Source of the DNA: an uncultured Bacteroidales bacterium
GTDB lineage: Bacteria; Bacteroidota; Bacteroidia; Bacteroidales; Paludibacteraceae
DNA: 36,661 nt
Reading direction: 5' to 3'
NCBI GenBank assembly: GCA_945828585.1
Contig: CALZRN010000005.1
Span: forward strand, 1 to 36,661
Of the stretch, positions 10,538 to 19,032 are shown piece by piece. Position 1 is the stretch's first letter. Each line of letters opens with the position of its first letter. The notes under the pieces were generated by a model. It saw only the letters and a program-made list of their open reading frames with translations. It made no database searches and was not told where the DNA came from. The position numbers and the translations under genes were made by a program.

Positions 10538-11597
10538 ATAGAAGTACAATTTCGACCCGCCGGTTCATCTGACGGTGCTCTTCACTGTCATTAGGCACAA
10601 TCGGATCTCTTTCTCCTCTTCCCTCAATCTCGATCCGGTCTACATGAATACCGCGTCGCTCCATCTCGCTACGCACCTCTTGACATCTGCCTTCAGACAG
10701 AGATTGATTGGAACGGTCCGAACCGATATTATCCGTATGCCCCACAATGCGGATTCGCTGGGTGGGACGGATTCTCAGAAATTGATACAACTCATTCAAT
10801 GCCGGCTCAGAAGTAGCCAGAATACGAGTCTTTCCGTTCGCAAAATAGATGTTATGCAGCACAAATGATTTCACCTCCTTCGGGGACATCACCACTCCGC
10901 CAAACAATGCGGGATCCGTGATAGTATCACGGAAAGGAAAATAGTCCACGGCTGTAGCCTCTATAGTATAATAGGGAATACGGTCATCTAACAACACCGC
11001 CAACACCGAATGCAGCGTATCCGACGTGGTTTGCATGATACGTTTCCGCTCATGATTGCGAACAATAACATTTGCTGCCACCGGACGCGATGTCAGCGAA
11101 TCCGTCACCGTAAATGTCAGACGGGTCTCCGGATACAAATAAACCTTGACGGTATCTTCATCCGCCCGGTGATTAAAACGAACCGTATCAGAAGGAAAGA
11201 ACCCGGTCTTCGCAGCCGCCGCCCAATACTGACCATTCGGCAAGCCGCGGGAGACACGGGCGCGTTTGTTATCCGTGGGCTTGTTGACCTTCGGCTTCTT
11301 ATTCGGACGAGCGTTCTGCTCTTGTACCGTAATATGCGTTGCCGGTAGCGGTTCGCCGGTCTTCTGGTTAAAAGAATAAACGTACAGCAAAGGCCTACCT
11401 TCCTTGATTCTTTTCTTCTTATCTGCTTTCAGCTTTGCTGCCCTTTTCTTCTCTGCCTTGCGCTTCGCTGCTACTCGCTTCTGCTCCGTCTTAGCACGCT
11501 GTTTCGCACGCTTCTGCGCATTCGATGCCGCATACAAATCGCCACCTCCGATCATCAGAGCCAGCGCACATAGATATATCACGATTCGAAAACGCAT
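10536..11597 (-). CDS. OmpA-family outer membrane protein with basic N-terminal segment
   Basis: Probable start MRFRIVIYLCALALMIGG at 11597; C-terminal OmpA motif IRIVGHTDNIGSDRSNQSLSEGRCQEVRSEMERRGI. Confidence 0.88.
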   Translation of the reverse strand: MRFRIVIYLCALALMIGGGDLYAASNAQKRAKQRAKTEQKRVAAKRKAEKKRAAKLKADKKKRIKEGRPLLYVYSFNQKTGEPLPATHITVQEQNARPNKKPKVNKPTDNKRARVSRGLPNGQYWAAAAKTGFFPSDTVRFNHRADEDTVKVYLYPETRLTFTVTDSLTSRPVAANVIVRNHERKRIMQTTSDTLHSVLAVLLDDRIPYYTIEATAVDYFPFRDTITDPALFGGVVMSPKEVKSFVLHNIYFANGKTRILATSEPALNELYQFLRIRPTQRIRIVGHTDNIGSDRSNQSLSEGRCQEVRSEMERRGIHVDRIEIEGRGERDPIVPNDSEEHRQMNRRVEIVLL

Positions 11598-11666
11598 AAG
11601 ATACAAACGTTGTTTTTTCTTCTTAAATATCAACAGGAGGATAGTCCCGTGACTACCCTCCTGTCG

Positions 11667-11741
11667 TGGTCCCACTTGGGCTTGAACCAAGGACCCCCTG
11701 ATTATGAGTCAGGTGCTACTAACCAACTGAGCTATGGGACC
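11667..11741 (-). tRNA. tRNA with CAU anticodon (elongator Met or Ile2)
   Basis: Minus strand GGTCCCATAGCTCAGTTGGTTAGTAGCACCTGACTCATAATCAGGGGGTCCTTGGTTCAAGCCCAAGTGGGACCA: full cloverleaf, anticodon loop CTCATAA, CCA not encoded. Confidence 0.93.
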
Positions 11742-11751
11742 GTAGTCAGTA

Positions 11752-13392
11752 TTATTTCTTCTGACGGGCATTGCTGAAGAGCACAAGGCTCTCGTCTTTG
11801 GTAATCTGCATCTCCTTCGCCGTCAACTCCGGAATATTCAGCTTAGTTCCCGGGAGCAACGCATTCGGATTAGAGATCTTCTCTTTATTGGCAATGTAGA
11901 TATATACCCAGCAATAGGTGTTGTTATAGTATTGGCGTGCCAACTTAGCCAGCGTTATGCTCTTCGTTACCGTCACTTCCTCTCCGCCGCGTTGCTGGTA
12001 GGTGTTGACTTTCTCCAGACGACTACTCTCCGTCAGAGGCACTGTCTTCTCGCCCTCCGGGCGGTTGGCTTTCTGGTCATCCAGGTTATTCTTCATACGA
12101 TCGAAGGTCTCCTTATCCACCAGACGGATAGCGGCGCGACGGTTCGGACCATACGAAGTGGTGCTGCGACGAGCGATAACCTTACCCATACCACCGGCAT
12201 GCATACGCTCCATCTCGATGCCGTGCTCCTGAGCCAACTCTTCCACTACATTGTCCGCGCGTCTGTCGCCCAATGCATAATTGAAGCTGTTAGATCCGGT
12301 ATTGTCGCAATAACCCGTTACAATCGCATACAACGTGGTATCCTCTTGCAGACGCTCTGCTACTTGCTGGATAGTGATCAGACCTTCATTGTCAATATCG
12401 GATTTGCCTTTAGCAAAATATACATAGTAGTATTTATCCTGTTCTCTCTCTTTTTCAAACTGGCGAAGCGTCTCGCGGATGATAATCGAGTCACGACGCA
12501 GGATGACGGTGTCATGACAAGGTTTCTGCTCAACCTTCTTCTCCCATGTATCGAATGCGCTGATGTTACGTACGTGGTTCTTGGATTGCGACTCAAATTT
12601 AATACGCATATTCAACGTCACGTCAAAGATACCATCGTTGTTCTTCGACGCAAACGAAGAGGGGCTATACGGGTGATATCCGCGTCCGTCCACGTAGTCA
12701 CGGGTAAAATAGGAATAGTTTGCACGTACACCGAGCGCGAGGGTTCGGTTGAGGTTAAACTCCACATTTACACCTGTCTGCAGGTAACCGATAGACTTAT
12801 AACCCTTATCACGCTCCGGAGCTACTTCACCATCCGCATTGATATACGATGCCGTATTTCCTCTCTTGTGTGTCGGATTATATTCAATGCCCGTACGCGG
12901 ATCAACATAATAATCATCCATATGGTATTTGGTCCTTCTATAGAACGCAACACCACCGCCAACGTACGGAATTACGGAAAGTATCTTCTTTTTCGCACGC
13001 GGGAAGATGAGACTAATAAGGTCCATAGACAAGTAACCTCCAGCTTTATGCATATGACCGGTCAAGAGGGTATCTGCATGGCCTGTTGCACCCGTTACGG
13101 TGTACATATCGTACATATACTCGATACCCAAACTCCACACCGGAGTAAAGTTATACTCCAACGCCAAACCCGCAGCCGGTACTGCAACGGTATGCTTTGC
13201 CTCTGATGTAAAATCTCCATCGAAGGAACTAAATCCTATGTGAGGAATAATCGACCAGTGTGCAAACTCCGGCGGAATATTCTCATTCTCCTCCACTTTG
13301 TAAGGATGAGCACCCTTTGCTTCTTCACTCTCCTGAGCCCACATAGGCAGGCTAAGAAGCAACAGAGACAAGATATATAAGCCTTTTTTCAT
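11752..13392 (-). CDS. OmpA-family protein with C-terminal LysM-like domain
   Basis: Likely start MKKGLYILSLLLLSLPMWAQ; beta-barrel region; YAIVTGYCDNTGSNSFNYALGDRRADNVVEEL; tail TVTKSITLAKLARQYYNNTYCWVYIYIANKEKISNPNALLPGTKLNIPEL. Confidence 0.9.
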   Translation of the reverse strand: MKKGLYILSLLLLSLPMWAQESEEAKGAHPYKVEENENIPPEFAHWSIIPHIGFSSFDGDFTSEAKHTVAVPAAGLALEYNFTPVWSLGIEYMYDMYTVTGATGHADTLLTGHMHKAGGYLSMDLISLIFPRAKKKILSVIPYVGGGVAFYRRTKYHMDDYYVDPRTGIEYNPTHKRGNTASYINADGEVAPERDKGYKSIGYLQTGVNVEFNLNRTLALGVRANYSYFTRDYVDGRGYHPYSPSSFASKNNDGIFDVTLNMRIKFESQSKNHVRNISAFDTWEKKVEQKPCHDTVILRRDSIIIRETLRQFEKEREQDKYYYVYFAKGKSDIDNEGLITIQQVAERLQEDTTLYAIVTGYCDNTGSNSFNYALGDRRADNVVEELAQEHGIEMERMHAGGMGKVIARRSTTSYGPNRRAAIRLVDKETFDRMKNNLDDQKANRPEGEKTVPLTESSRLEKVNTYQQRGGEEVTVTKSITLAKLARQYYNNTYCWVYIYIANKEKISNPNALLPGTKLNIPELTAKEMQITKDESLVLFSNARQKK

Positions 13393-13433
13393 GATAAAAT
13401 GAGATTTTATCGTCATATTCACAATTCAGGGCG

Positions 13434-13465
13434 CAAAGGTACTGCTTTTTTTTGACATATGCAAA
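13434..13465 (-). promoter_or_regulatory. Bacteroidetes-type promoter upstream of the OmpA-LysM gene
   Basis: Minus strand: TTTG-CATATGTCAAAAAAAAGCAG-TACCTTTG (N20). Confidence 0.75.
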
Positions 13466-13500
13466 CTTTTTGGCAAAAAAATTTTTTTTTGTTACTCAGT

Positions 13501-13532
13501 ATTGCATATATGGGATTTATTTTGTATCTTTG
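13501..13532 (+). promoter_or_regulatory. Bacteroidetes-type promoter upstream of pta
   Basis: ATTG-N20-TATCTTTG. Confidence 0.7.
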
Positions 13533-13580
13533 CACTCGATTTAGTTACATCGTATTTCAAATACTAAAACGCTATATATT

Positions 13581-14579
13581 ATGGACATTTTAAATCAAAT
13601 GATTGCGCGCGCGAAGGCTAATCCGCAGCGCATTGTGTTGCCGGAAGGTGACGAACCTCGTACGTTGGAAGCTGCAAACATCCTGTTGAGAGACAAGATT
13701 GCGCAACTTATTTTGATTGGTGACCCGGAAAAGATCAAAGCCATGGCTGCTGAAAAGGGTTATGAACACATCCATGAAGCGAAGATTGTAGACCCGATTC
13801 ACGATCCGAAAATGCCGGAGTACGCGAATCTACTCTTCGAGCTCCGCAAGGCAAAAGGCATGACGGAGGAAGAGGCTGCGAAGAAAGCACAAGATCCTTT
13901 GTACCTCGGCTGTCTGATGATCAAGGCAGGTGATGCAGACGGAGAACTCGCTGGTGCACGCGGCACAACGGCAGATACCATCCGCCCCGCATTCCAGATC
14001 CTCAAGACCAAACCCGGTTGCTCCATCGTCAGCGGGGCATTCCTGATGTTCACTCCGGCTAAACACTTGGGAGAGAACGGATTCCTGCTCTTTGCCGACT
14101 GCGCCGTAAACCCGAATCCGGATGCTAAACAGCTGGCAGAGATAGCTATCTCTACAGCAGAGACCGCACGCGCTATCGCAGGCATCGAGCCGCGCGTAGC
14201 TATGCTTTCCTTCTCTACCAAGGGTAGCGCTAAGCATGAACTCGTGGACAAAGTAGCCGAGGCTGCCAAGCTTGCCAAAGAGATGGCGCCTGAGCTGGCT
14301 CTTGACGGCGAACTCCAGGCTGACGCAGCGCTGATTGAGTCCGTCGCTGCTACCAAAGCGCCGGGCAGTCCTGTAGCCGGAAAAGCAAACGTACTCGTCT
14401 TCCCGGATCTCCAGGCTGGAAACATCGGCTATAAACTCGTGGAGCGTTTCAGCGGGGCGGACGCCGTGGGACCGATTCTCCAAGGTATCGCCGCGCCGGT
14501 CAATGACCTCAGCCGCGGATGCAAAGTGCAAGACATTGTTCAAATGGTGGTTATCACTGCCAACCAAGCTATTAAGTAA
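13581..14579 (+). CDS. pta: Phosphate acetyltransferase
   Basis: [36 protein letters not shown]..., [53 protein letters not shown]. Confidence 0.96.
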   Translation: MDILNQMIARAKANPQRIVLPEGDEPRTLEAANILLRDKIAQLILIGDPEKIKAMAAEKGYEHIHEAKIVDPIHDPKMPEYANLLFELRKAKGMTEEEAAKKAQDPLYLGCLMIKAGDADGELAGARGTTADTIRPAFQILKTKPGCSIVSGAFLMFTPAKHLGENGFLLFADCAVNPNPDAKQLAEIAISTAETARAIAGIEPRVAMLSFSTKGSAKHELVDKVAEAAKLAKEMAPELALDGELQADAALIESVAATKAPGSPVAGKANVLVFPDLQAGNIGYKLVERFSGADAVGPILQGIAAPVNDLSRGCKVQDIVQMVVITANQAIK

Positions 14580-14589
14580 TACATGAAGG

Positions 14590-14638
14590 TTCGGGCAAGT
14601 CGAGTGTAAGCTCGCTTACGCTACTCGACGTAGCCGAA
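14590..14638. repeat. Large imperfect hairpin in the pta-ackA intergenic region
   Basis: GTCGAGT+GTAAGC / GCTTAC+(GCT bulge)+ACTCGAC, enclosed by TTCGG/CCGAA. Confidence 0.75.
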
Positions 14639-14665
14639 GCTCCAAAATTTTAATTCATTACAATT

Positions 14666-15856
14666 ATGAAGATTCTGGTATTAAACTGCGGAAGTAGCAG
14701 TATTAAATATAAGCTCTTTGAGATGGAGAGCAAAACCGTGATAGCGCAGGGTGGCATCGAGAAGATCGGTCTGCCGGATTCGTTCCTTCTGGTCAAACTG
14801 CCCAACGGTGAGAAAGTAAAATTTGAGAAACCCATGCCGGAACACACCGTGGGTATCGAGCTCATCCTCGAGAAACTGGTGGATCCGGAAATCGGCTGCA
14901 TCAAGGACCTCAAGGAGATCAACGCTGTCGGTCACCGCGTAGTCCATGGTGGCGAGAAATTCAACAAATCCGTGCTCATCACCCCGGAGGTAAAAGCGCA
15001 GATCGTGGAGTGTATCGACCTCGCTCCGCTGCATAACCCCGCTAACCTCAAGGGTATTGAGGCGATCGAGAAGATCCTGCCGGACGTTCCCCAAGTAGCT
15101 GTCTTCGACACCGCCTTCCACCAAACCATGCCGGACTACGCGTACATGTACGCGCTTCCTTATGAATTATACGAGAAGTACGCCATCCGCCGCTATGGTT
15201 TCCACGGCACCAGCCACCGCTATGTATCTGCACGCGTATGCGAGTTCCTCGGCGTCGATCCGAAAGGCAAGAAGATTGTTACCGCCCACATCGGTGGCGG
15301 CGGAAGTTGCACGGCTGTCATGGACGGCAAGAGCGTGGACACCTCTATGGGGCTGACGCCGGTGGAGGGTCTCGTCATGGGTACACGTGCCGGTGACCTC
15401 GACCTCGGCGCTGCTACCTTCATCATGGACAAAGAGCATATGGATACCGCTGCTTTCAACAACCTCGTCAACAAGAAGTCCGGTCTCCTCGGCGTCTCCG
15501 GTGTCTCCAGCGACTGCCGTGACATTGAAGCGGCCATCAAAGAGGGCAACCAACGCGCTGACCTCGCACGGAAGATGTTCATCTACCGCGTGAAGAAATA
15601 CATCGGTGCGTACGCCGCAGCAATGAACGGCATCGACATCCTCGTCTTCACCGCCGGTATCGGAGAGAACGATCCGTACATCCGCGCAGAAGTGATGAAG
15701 GGTCTCAGTTACCTCGGCATCGAGCTGGACGAAGAGGCGAATAACGTTCGCGGCGAAGAGCGCATCATCTCCAAGAAGGGCTCCAAAGTAACCGTCTGCC
15801 TCATCCCCACCGACGAGGAACTCATGATTGCCACCGATACCCAAGCTTTGGTATAA
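14666..15856 (+). CDS. ackA: Acetate kinase
   Basis: MKILVLNCGSSSIKYKLF, GHRVVHGGEKF, FDTAFHQTMP, RRYGFHGTSHRYVS, VTAHIGGGGSCTAVMDGKSVDTSMGLTPVEGLVMGTRAGDLD. Confidence 0.97.
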   Translation: MKILVLNCGSSSIKYKLFEMESKTVIAQGGIEKIGLPDSFLLVKLPNGEKVKFEKPMPEHTVGIELILEKLVDPEIGCIKDLKEINAVGHRVVHGGEKFNKSVLITPEVKAQIVECIDLAPLHNPANLKGIEAIEKILPDVPQVAVFDTAFHQTMPDYAYMYALPYELYEKYAIRRYGFHGTSHRYVSARVCEFLGVDPKGKKIVTAHIGGGGSCTAVMDGKSVDTSMGLTPVEGLVMGTRAGDLDLGAATFIMDKEHMDTAAFNNLVNKKSGLLGVSGVSSDCRDIEAAIKEGNQRADLARKMFIYRVKKYIGAYAAAMNGIDILVFTAGIGENDPYIRAEVMKGLSYLGIELDEEANNVRGEERIISKKGSKVTVCLIPTDEELMIATDTQALV

Positions 15857-15876
15857 AAAACACACCACTATCTACC

Positions 15877-17517
15877 ATGAGCAAACCCATTATTTACCAA
15901 CTCTTCCCGCGCCTTTTGGGCAACTACAACGAGACGCGCAAACATAACGGCACCAAGGAAGAGAATGGCTGCGGGCGATTTGTAGATATCAACGAGCGTG
16001 CGCTCAAGTCCATCGCGGACTTGGGTGCCACGCATGTTTGGTACACCGGAGTCATCCGACACGCCACAGCCCAATACAACAACCCGGCTATCACCAAAGG
16101 CAAAGCCGGTTCGCCTTATGCCATCACCGACTACTACGATGTCGATCCCGACTTGGCAAAGAACGAAGCCAAGCGTATGCAGGAGTTCGAAGCCCTTGTC
16201 AAACGCACCCACAACGCCGGACTCGGTGTCATCATCGACTTTGTGCCCAACCACGTCAGCCGCGAGTATAAATCTCTCTGCAAACCTGCTGGCGTAGAGG
16301 ATCTCGGAGAGAAAGACCATCCCGAATGGGCCTTCTCGCCGCTCAATAACTTCTACTACCTGCCGGGTGAACGATTCACGATGGACAAGGACCTCCAGGG
16401 CTATGAAGAGTTCCCCGCCAAGGTCACCGGCAATGATTGTTTCACTTCGCATCCCTCCCTCAACGACTGGTACGAGACCGTCAAACTGAACTACGGCGTC
16501 TTCTATCAGGGCGGGCGGGAGAAGCAGTTCGACCCCATCCCCTCTACTTGGGTCAAGATGCGCGACATCTTGCTCTTCTGGGCGGACAAAGGAATCGACG
16601 GCGTGCGGGTAGATATGGCGGAGATGGTGCCTGTTGAGTTCTTCGCGTGGGCGATTGCAGCCGTGCGGAAGAGACATAAGAAATTCCTTTTTATCGGCGA
16701 GTGTTACGACCCGAACCAATACGACGCATACCTCGCGGCGGGATTCGACTACCTGTACGACAAAGTGGGCATGTACGACTACCTCCGAGGAGTCATCAGT
16801 AAGGGTTGGCCCGCAGAAGGCATCACCGCCAAATGGATGCAGCACGGCGACGAACGACTCAAGCACATGCTCTATTTCCTTGAGAACCACGACGAGCAGC
16901 GACTCGCCAGCGGCTTCTTCAGCGGAGACGGACGGTGCGCCGAACCGGCAATGATTGTGGCGGCTACCCTCAATCAATGTCCCGTCATGATCTACTCCGG
17001 CCAGGAGTTAGGCGAACGGGGGATGGAGATGGAGGGATTCTCCGGCATCGACGGCAGAACCACCATCTTCGATTATTGGGGCGTCAAATCCATCCAGGCT
17101 TGGGCGAACAAAGGTAAGTTCGACGGCGCTAAACTCTCGCCGGAACAAAAAGAACTGCGCGAGTTTTATCAGAAACTCCTAACCCTCACGCGTGATGACA
17201 AAGCGATCCAGAAAGGCCGCATGTACGACATCACCTATGCGCAGGGGGACGGTTTCAATAAACGCCAGCACTTCTCTTTCATCCGGCATATCAAAGGAGA
17301 GACACTCCTTGTGGTCGTCAATTTCCACGACCGCGAGCAGCAGATCCACCTCCGCTTGCCAAACGACGCCTTCGTCTATCTCGAGATGGATGGCAAAGCC
17401 AAAGCGACCGCCACAGATCTTCTGCGTGGAGGCAAACAGCCGATTGATTTTGCCCCGGATGCCTTCTTCGACATCGCGCTGCCTGCTTGGACCGGGGTGG
17501 TCTTAAAAATCAAGTAA
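15877..17517 (+). CDS. GH13 alpha-amylase family enzyme, no signal peptide (probably cytoplasmic)
   Basis: DFVPNHVSREY, GIDGVRVDMAEMVP (nucleophile Asp), KFLFIGECYDP (acid/base Glu), YFLENHDEQR. Confidence 0.93.
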   Translation: MSKPIIYQLFPRLLGNYNETRKHNGTKEENGCGRFVDINERALKSIADLGATHVWYTGVIRHATAQYNNPAITKGKAGSPYAITDYYDVDPDLAKNEAKRMQEFEALVKRTHNAGLGVIIDFVPNHVSREYKSLCKPAGVEDLGEKDHPEWAFSPLNNFYYLPGERFTMDKDLQGYEEFPAKVTGNDCFTSHPSLNDWYETVKLNYGVFYQGGREKQFDPIPSTWVKMRDILLFWADKGIDGVRVDMAEMVPVEFFAWAIAAVRKRHKKFLFIGECYDPNQYDAYLAAGFDYLYDKVGMYDYLRGVISKGWPAEGITAKWMQHGDERLKHMLYFLENHDEQRLASGFFSGDGRCAEPAMIVAATLNQCPVMIYSGQELGERGMEMEGFSGIDGRTTIFDYWGVKSIQAWANKGKFDGAKLSPEQKELREFYQKLLTLTRDDKAIQKGRMYDITYAQGDGFNKRQHFSFIRHIKGETLLVVVNFHDREQQIHLRLPNDAFVYLEMDGKAKATATDLLRGGKQPIDFAPDAFFDIALPAWTGVVLKIK

Positions 17518-17536
17518 ACTGAATACTGATAACTGA

Positions 17537-18496
17537 ATGCTGAATACGTTCAAAGAGATCATGCGTCTGGTGAGGTGGAGCAACCTGCTCTTCCTCGCCG
17601 CGCTGATATACCTCATGGAGAAATGGGTAGCCGTACCCATTCTGGATGCGGCGGCATTTGGGGAGCAACTCCCGTGGTTCATCACCCTCCTGTTGGCGCT
17701 GGCGACCGTCCTGATTGCCGCCGGCGGATACGTCATCAATGACTATTTTGATGTCAAGATCGACCGCATCAACCGGCCCGACGAGCTGATCGTCACCCGC
17801 ACCATCCCCAAACCCACTGCCATGCACCTCAGTCTCTGTCTGAGCGGCGTGGGCATCCTCTGCGGACTCGGCATCGCCATACTCCTGCGCAGCATGACCC
17901 TCGGCATCCTGTTTATCCTCGTACCGGGACTCTTGTGGTTCTACTCCTCCTCGTATAAACGCCTCTTCATGATCGGCAATCTCATCATCGCCTTGCTCGC
18001 AGGCCTGACACCGATGTCGGTAGCGATGACGAACGTGGCGCAGCTCCGGCTTCGCTACGCCCCTATCCTGCCTTACACCTCCCTCGAGCACGACCTCTAT
18101 GCCTGGCTCGGAGGCTTCGCGCTCTTCGCGTTCCTCCTTACCTGGATGCGGGAGATCGTCAAGGACATGCAGGACCAGATGGGAGACCGAGAGCTGGAGT
18201 GTCACTCCATGCCGGTCGTTTGGGGAGACACATGGACGAAAATCTTCGTGACAGCCCTGGCGGTACTCACCCTCGCCATCATCGGCCACCTCTGGTACCG
18301 TGTCTTGCCGTTCCCCATCGGATGGAACAGCCTCAGCACGAGATATATTGTCCTGGGAATAATAACGCCCCTCCTCGGGGCATTAGGGTTGTTGTGGGCA
18401 GCGAAGATTCCTTCGGATTATAAGAACTGCCAGCAACTCATCAAGTTCACGATGTTCCTCGGAATGCTCTACAGCATCTGCTTGAGGGCCTTGTAA
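17537..18496 (+). CDS. UbiA-family prenyltransferase (geranylgeranylglycerol-phosphate geranylgeranyltransferase-like)
   Basis: Polytopic; VINDYFDVKIDRINRPDELIVTR (NDxxDxxxD-type motif), TWMREIVKDMQDQMGDRELECHSMPV. Confidence 0.88.
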   Translation: MLNTFKEIMRLVRWSNLLFLAALIYLMEKWVAVPILDAAAFGEQLPWFITLLLALATVLIAAGGYVINDYFDVKIDRINRPDELIVTRTIPKPTAMHLSLCLSGVGILCGLGIAILLRSMTLGILFILVPGLLWFYSSSYKRLFMIGNLIIALLAGLTPMSVAMTNVAQLRLRYAPILPYTSLEHDLYAWLGGFALFAFLLTWMREIVKDMQDQMGDRELECHSMPVVWGDTWTKIFVTALAVLTLAIIGHLWYRVLPFPIGWNSLSTRYIVLGIITPLLGALGLLWAAKIPSDYKNCQQLIKFTMFLGMLYSICLRAL

Positions 18497-19032
18497 ACGA
18501 GGTGCACGGGGAATCCCATCACGTTGAAATACGACCCTTTCATCTCTGTGCAGGCGATATAACCGATCCACTCCTGCACCCCATACGCACCGGCTTTGTC
18601 AAAAGGCCGGTATTTTTGTATATAGTGCCGGATCTCTTCGTCCGTCAACGCGCAAAAAGTCACATCTGTCTTATCGACCACGGTCTCCATCGCTTTCCCT
18701 TTTTGGACAAAAGTGACGGCGGTGAACACCTGATGGGTCTTGCCGGAGAGGGCGCGCAGCATCGCATACGCCTCCGCCTCGTCGTGGGGCTTGCCTAACA
18801 TCTGCCCCTCCAACCATACTATCGTATCTGCTGTGATAAGGATCTGCCCCTCCTTGAGCTTTCCCTCGTACGCGTGCGCCTTCGCGCGCGATATATAATA
18901 AGGTATATCGCCGCCCTGCAACTCTGCCGGATAATGTTCATCGGCATCGATTGTAACAGCCGTAAATGGCAGGTCTAAACCTGCCATCAACTCGCGCCTT
19001 CTAGGGCTCTGACTTCCTAAGATAATTTCCAT
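18469..19032 (-). CDS. maf: Maf family nucleotide pyrophosphatase
   Basis: MEIILGSQSPRRRELMAGLDLPF, ILITADTIVWLEGQMLGKPHDEAEAYAMLRALSGKTHQVFTAV, FDKAGAYGVQEW. Tail overlaps UbiA convergently by 28 bp. Confidence 0.95.
   Translation of the reverse strand: MEIILGSQSPRRRELMAGLDLPFTAVTIDADEHYPAELQGGDIPYYISRAKAHAYEGKLKEGQILITADTIVWLEGQMLGKPHDEAEAYAMLRALSGKTHQVFTAVTFVQKGKAMETVVDKTDVTFCALTDEEIRHYIQKYRPFDKAGAYGVQEWIGYIACTEMKGSYFNVMGFPVHLVYKALKQML

Noticed and set aside
11932-13206. 424-aa + strand ORF (and shorter ones) antisense to the OmpA-LysM gene
   Set aside because: Shadow ORF of a well-supported coding strand; no recognisable motif or promoter.
13830-15868. Long - strand ORFs antisense to pta and ackA
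   Set aside because: Both genes are unambiguous on the + strand; these are shadow frames.
15868-16977. 369-aa - strand ORF antisense to the GH13 gene
   Set aside because: Composition-driven antisense frame; the + strand has clear GH13 catalytic motifs.
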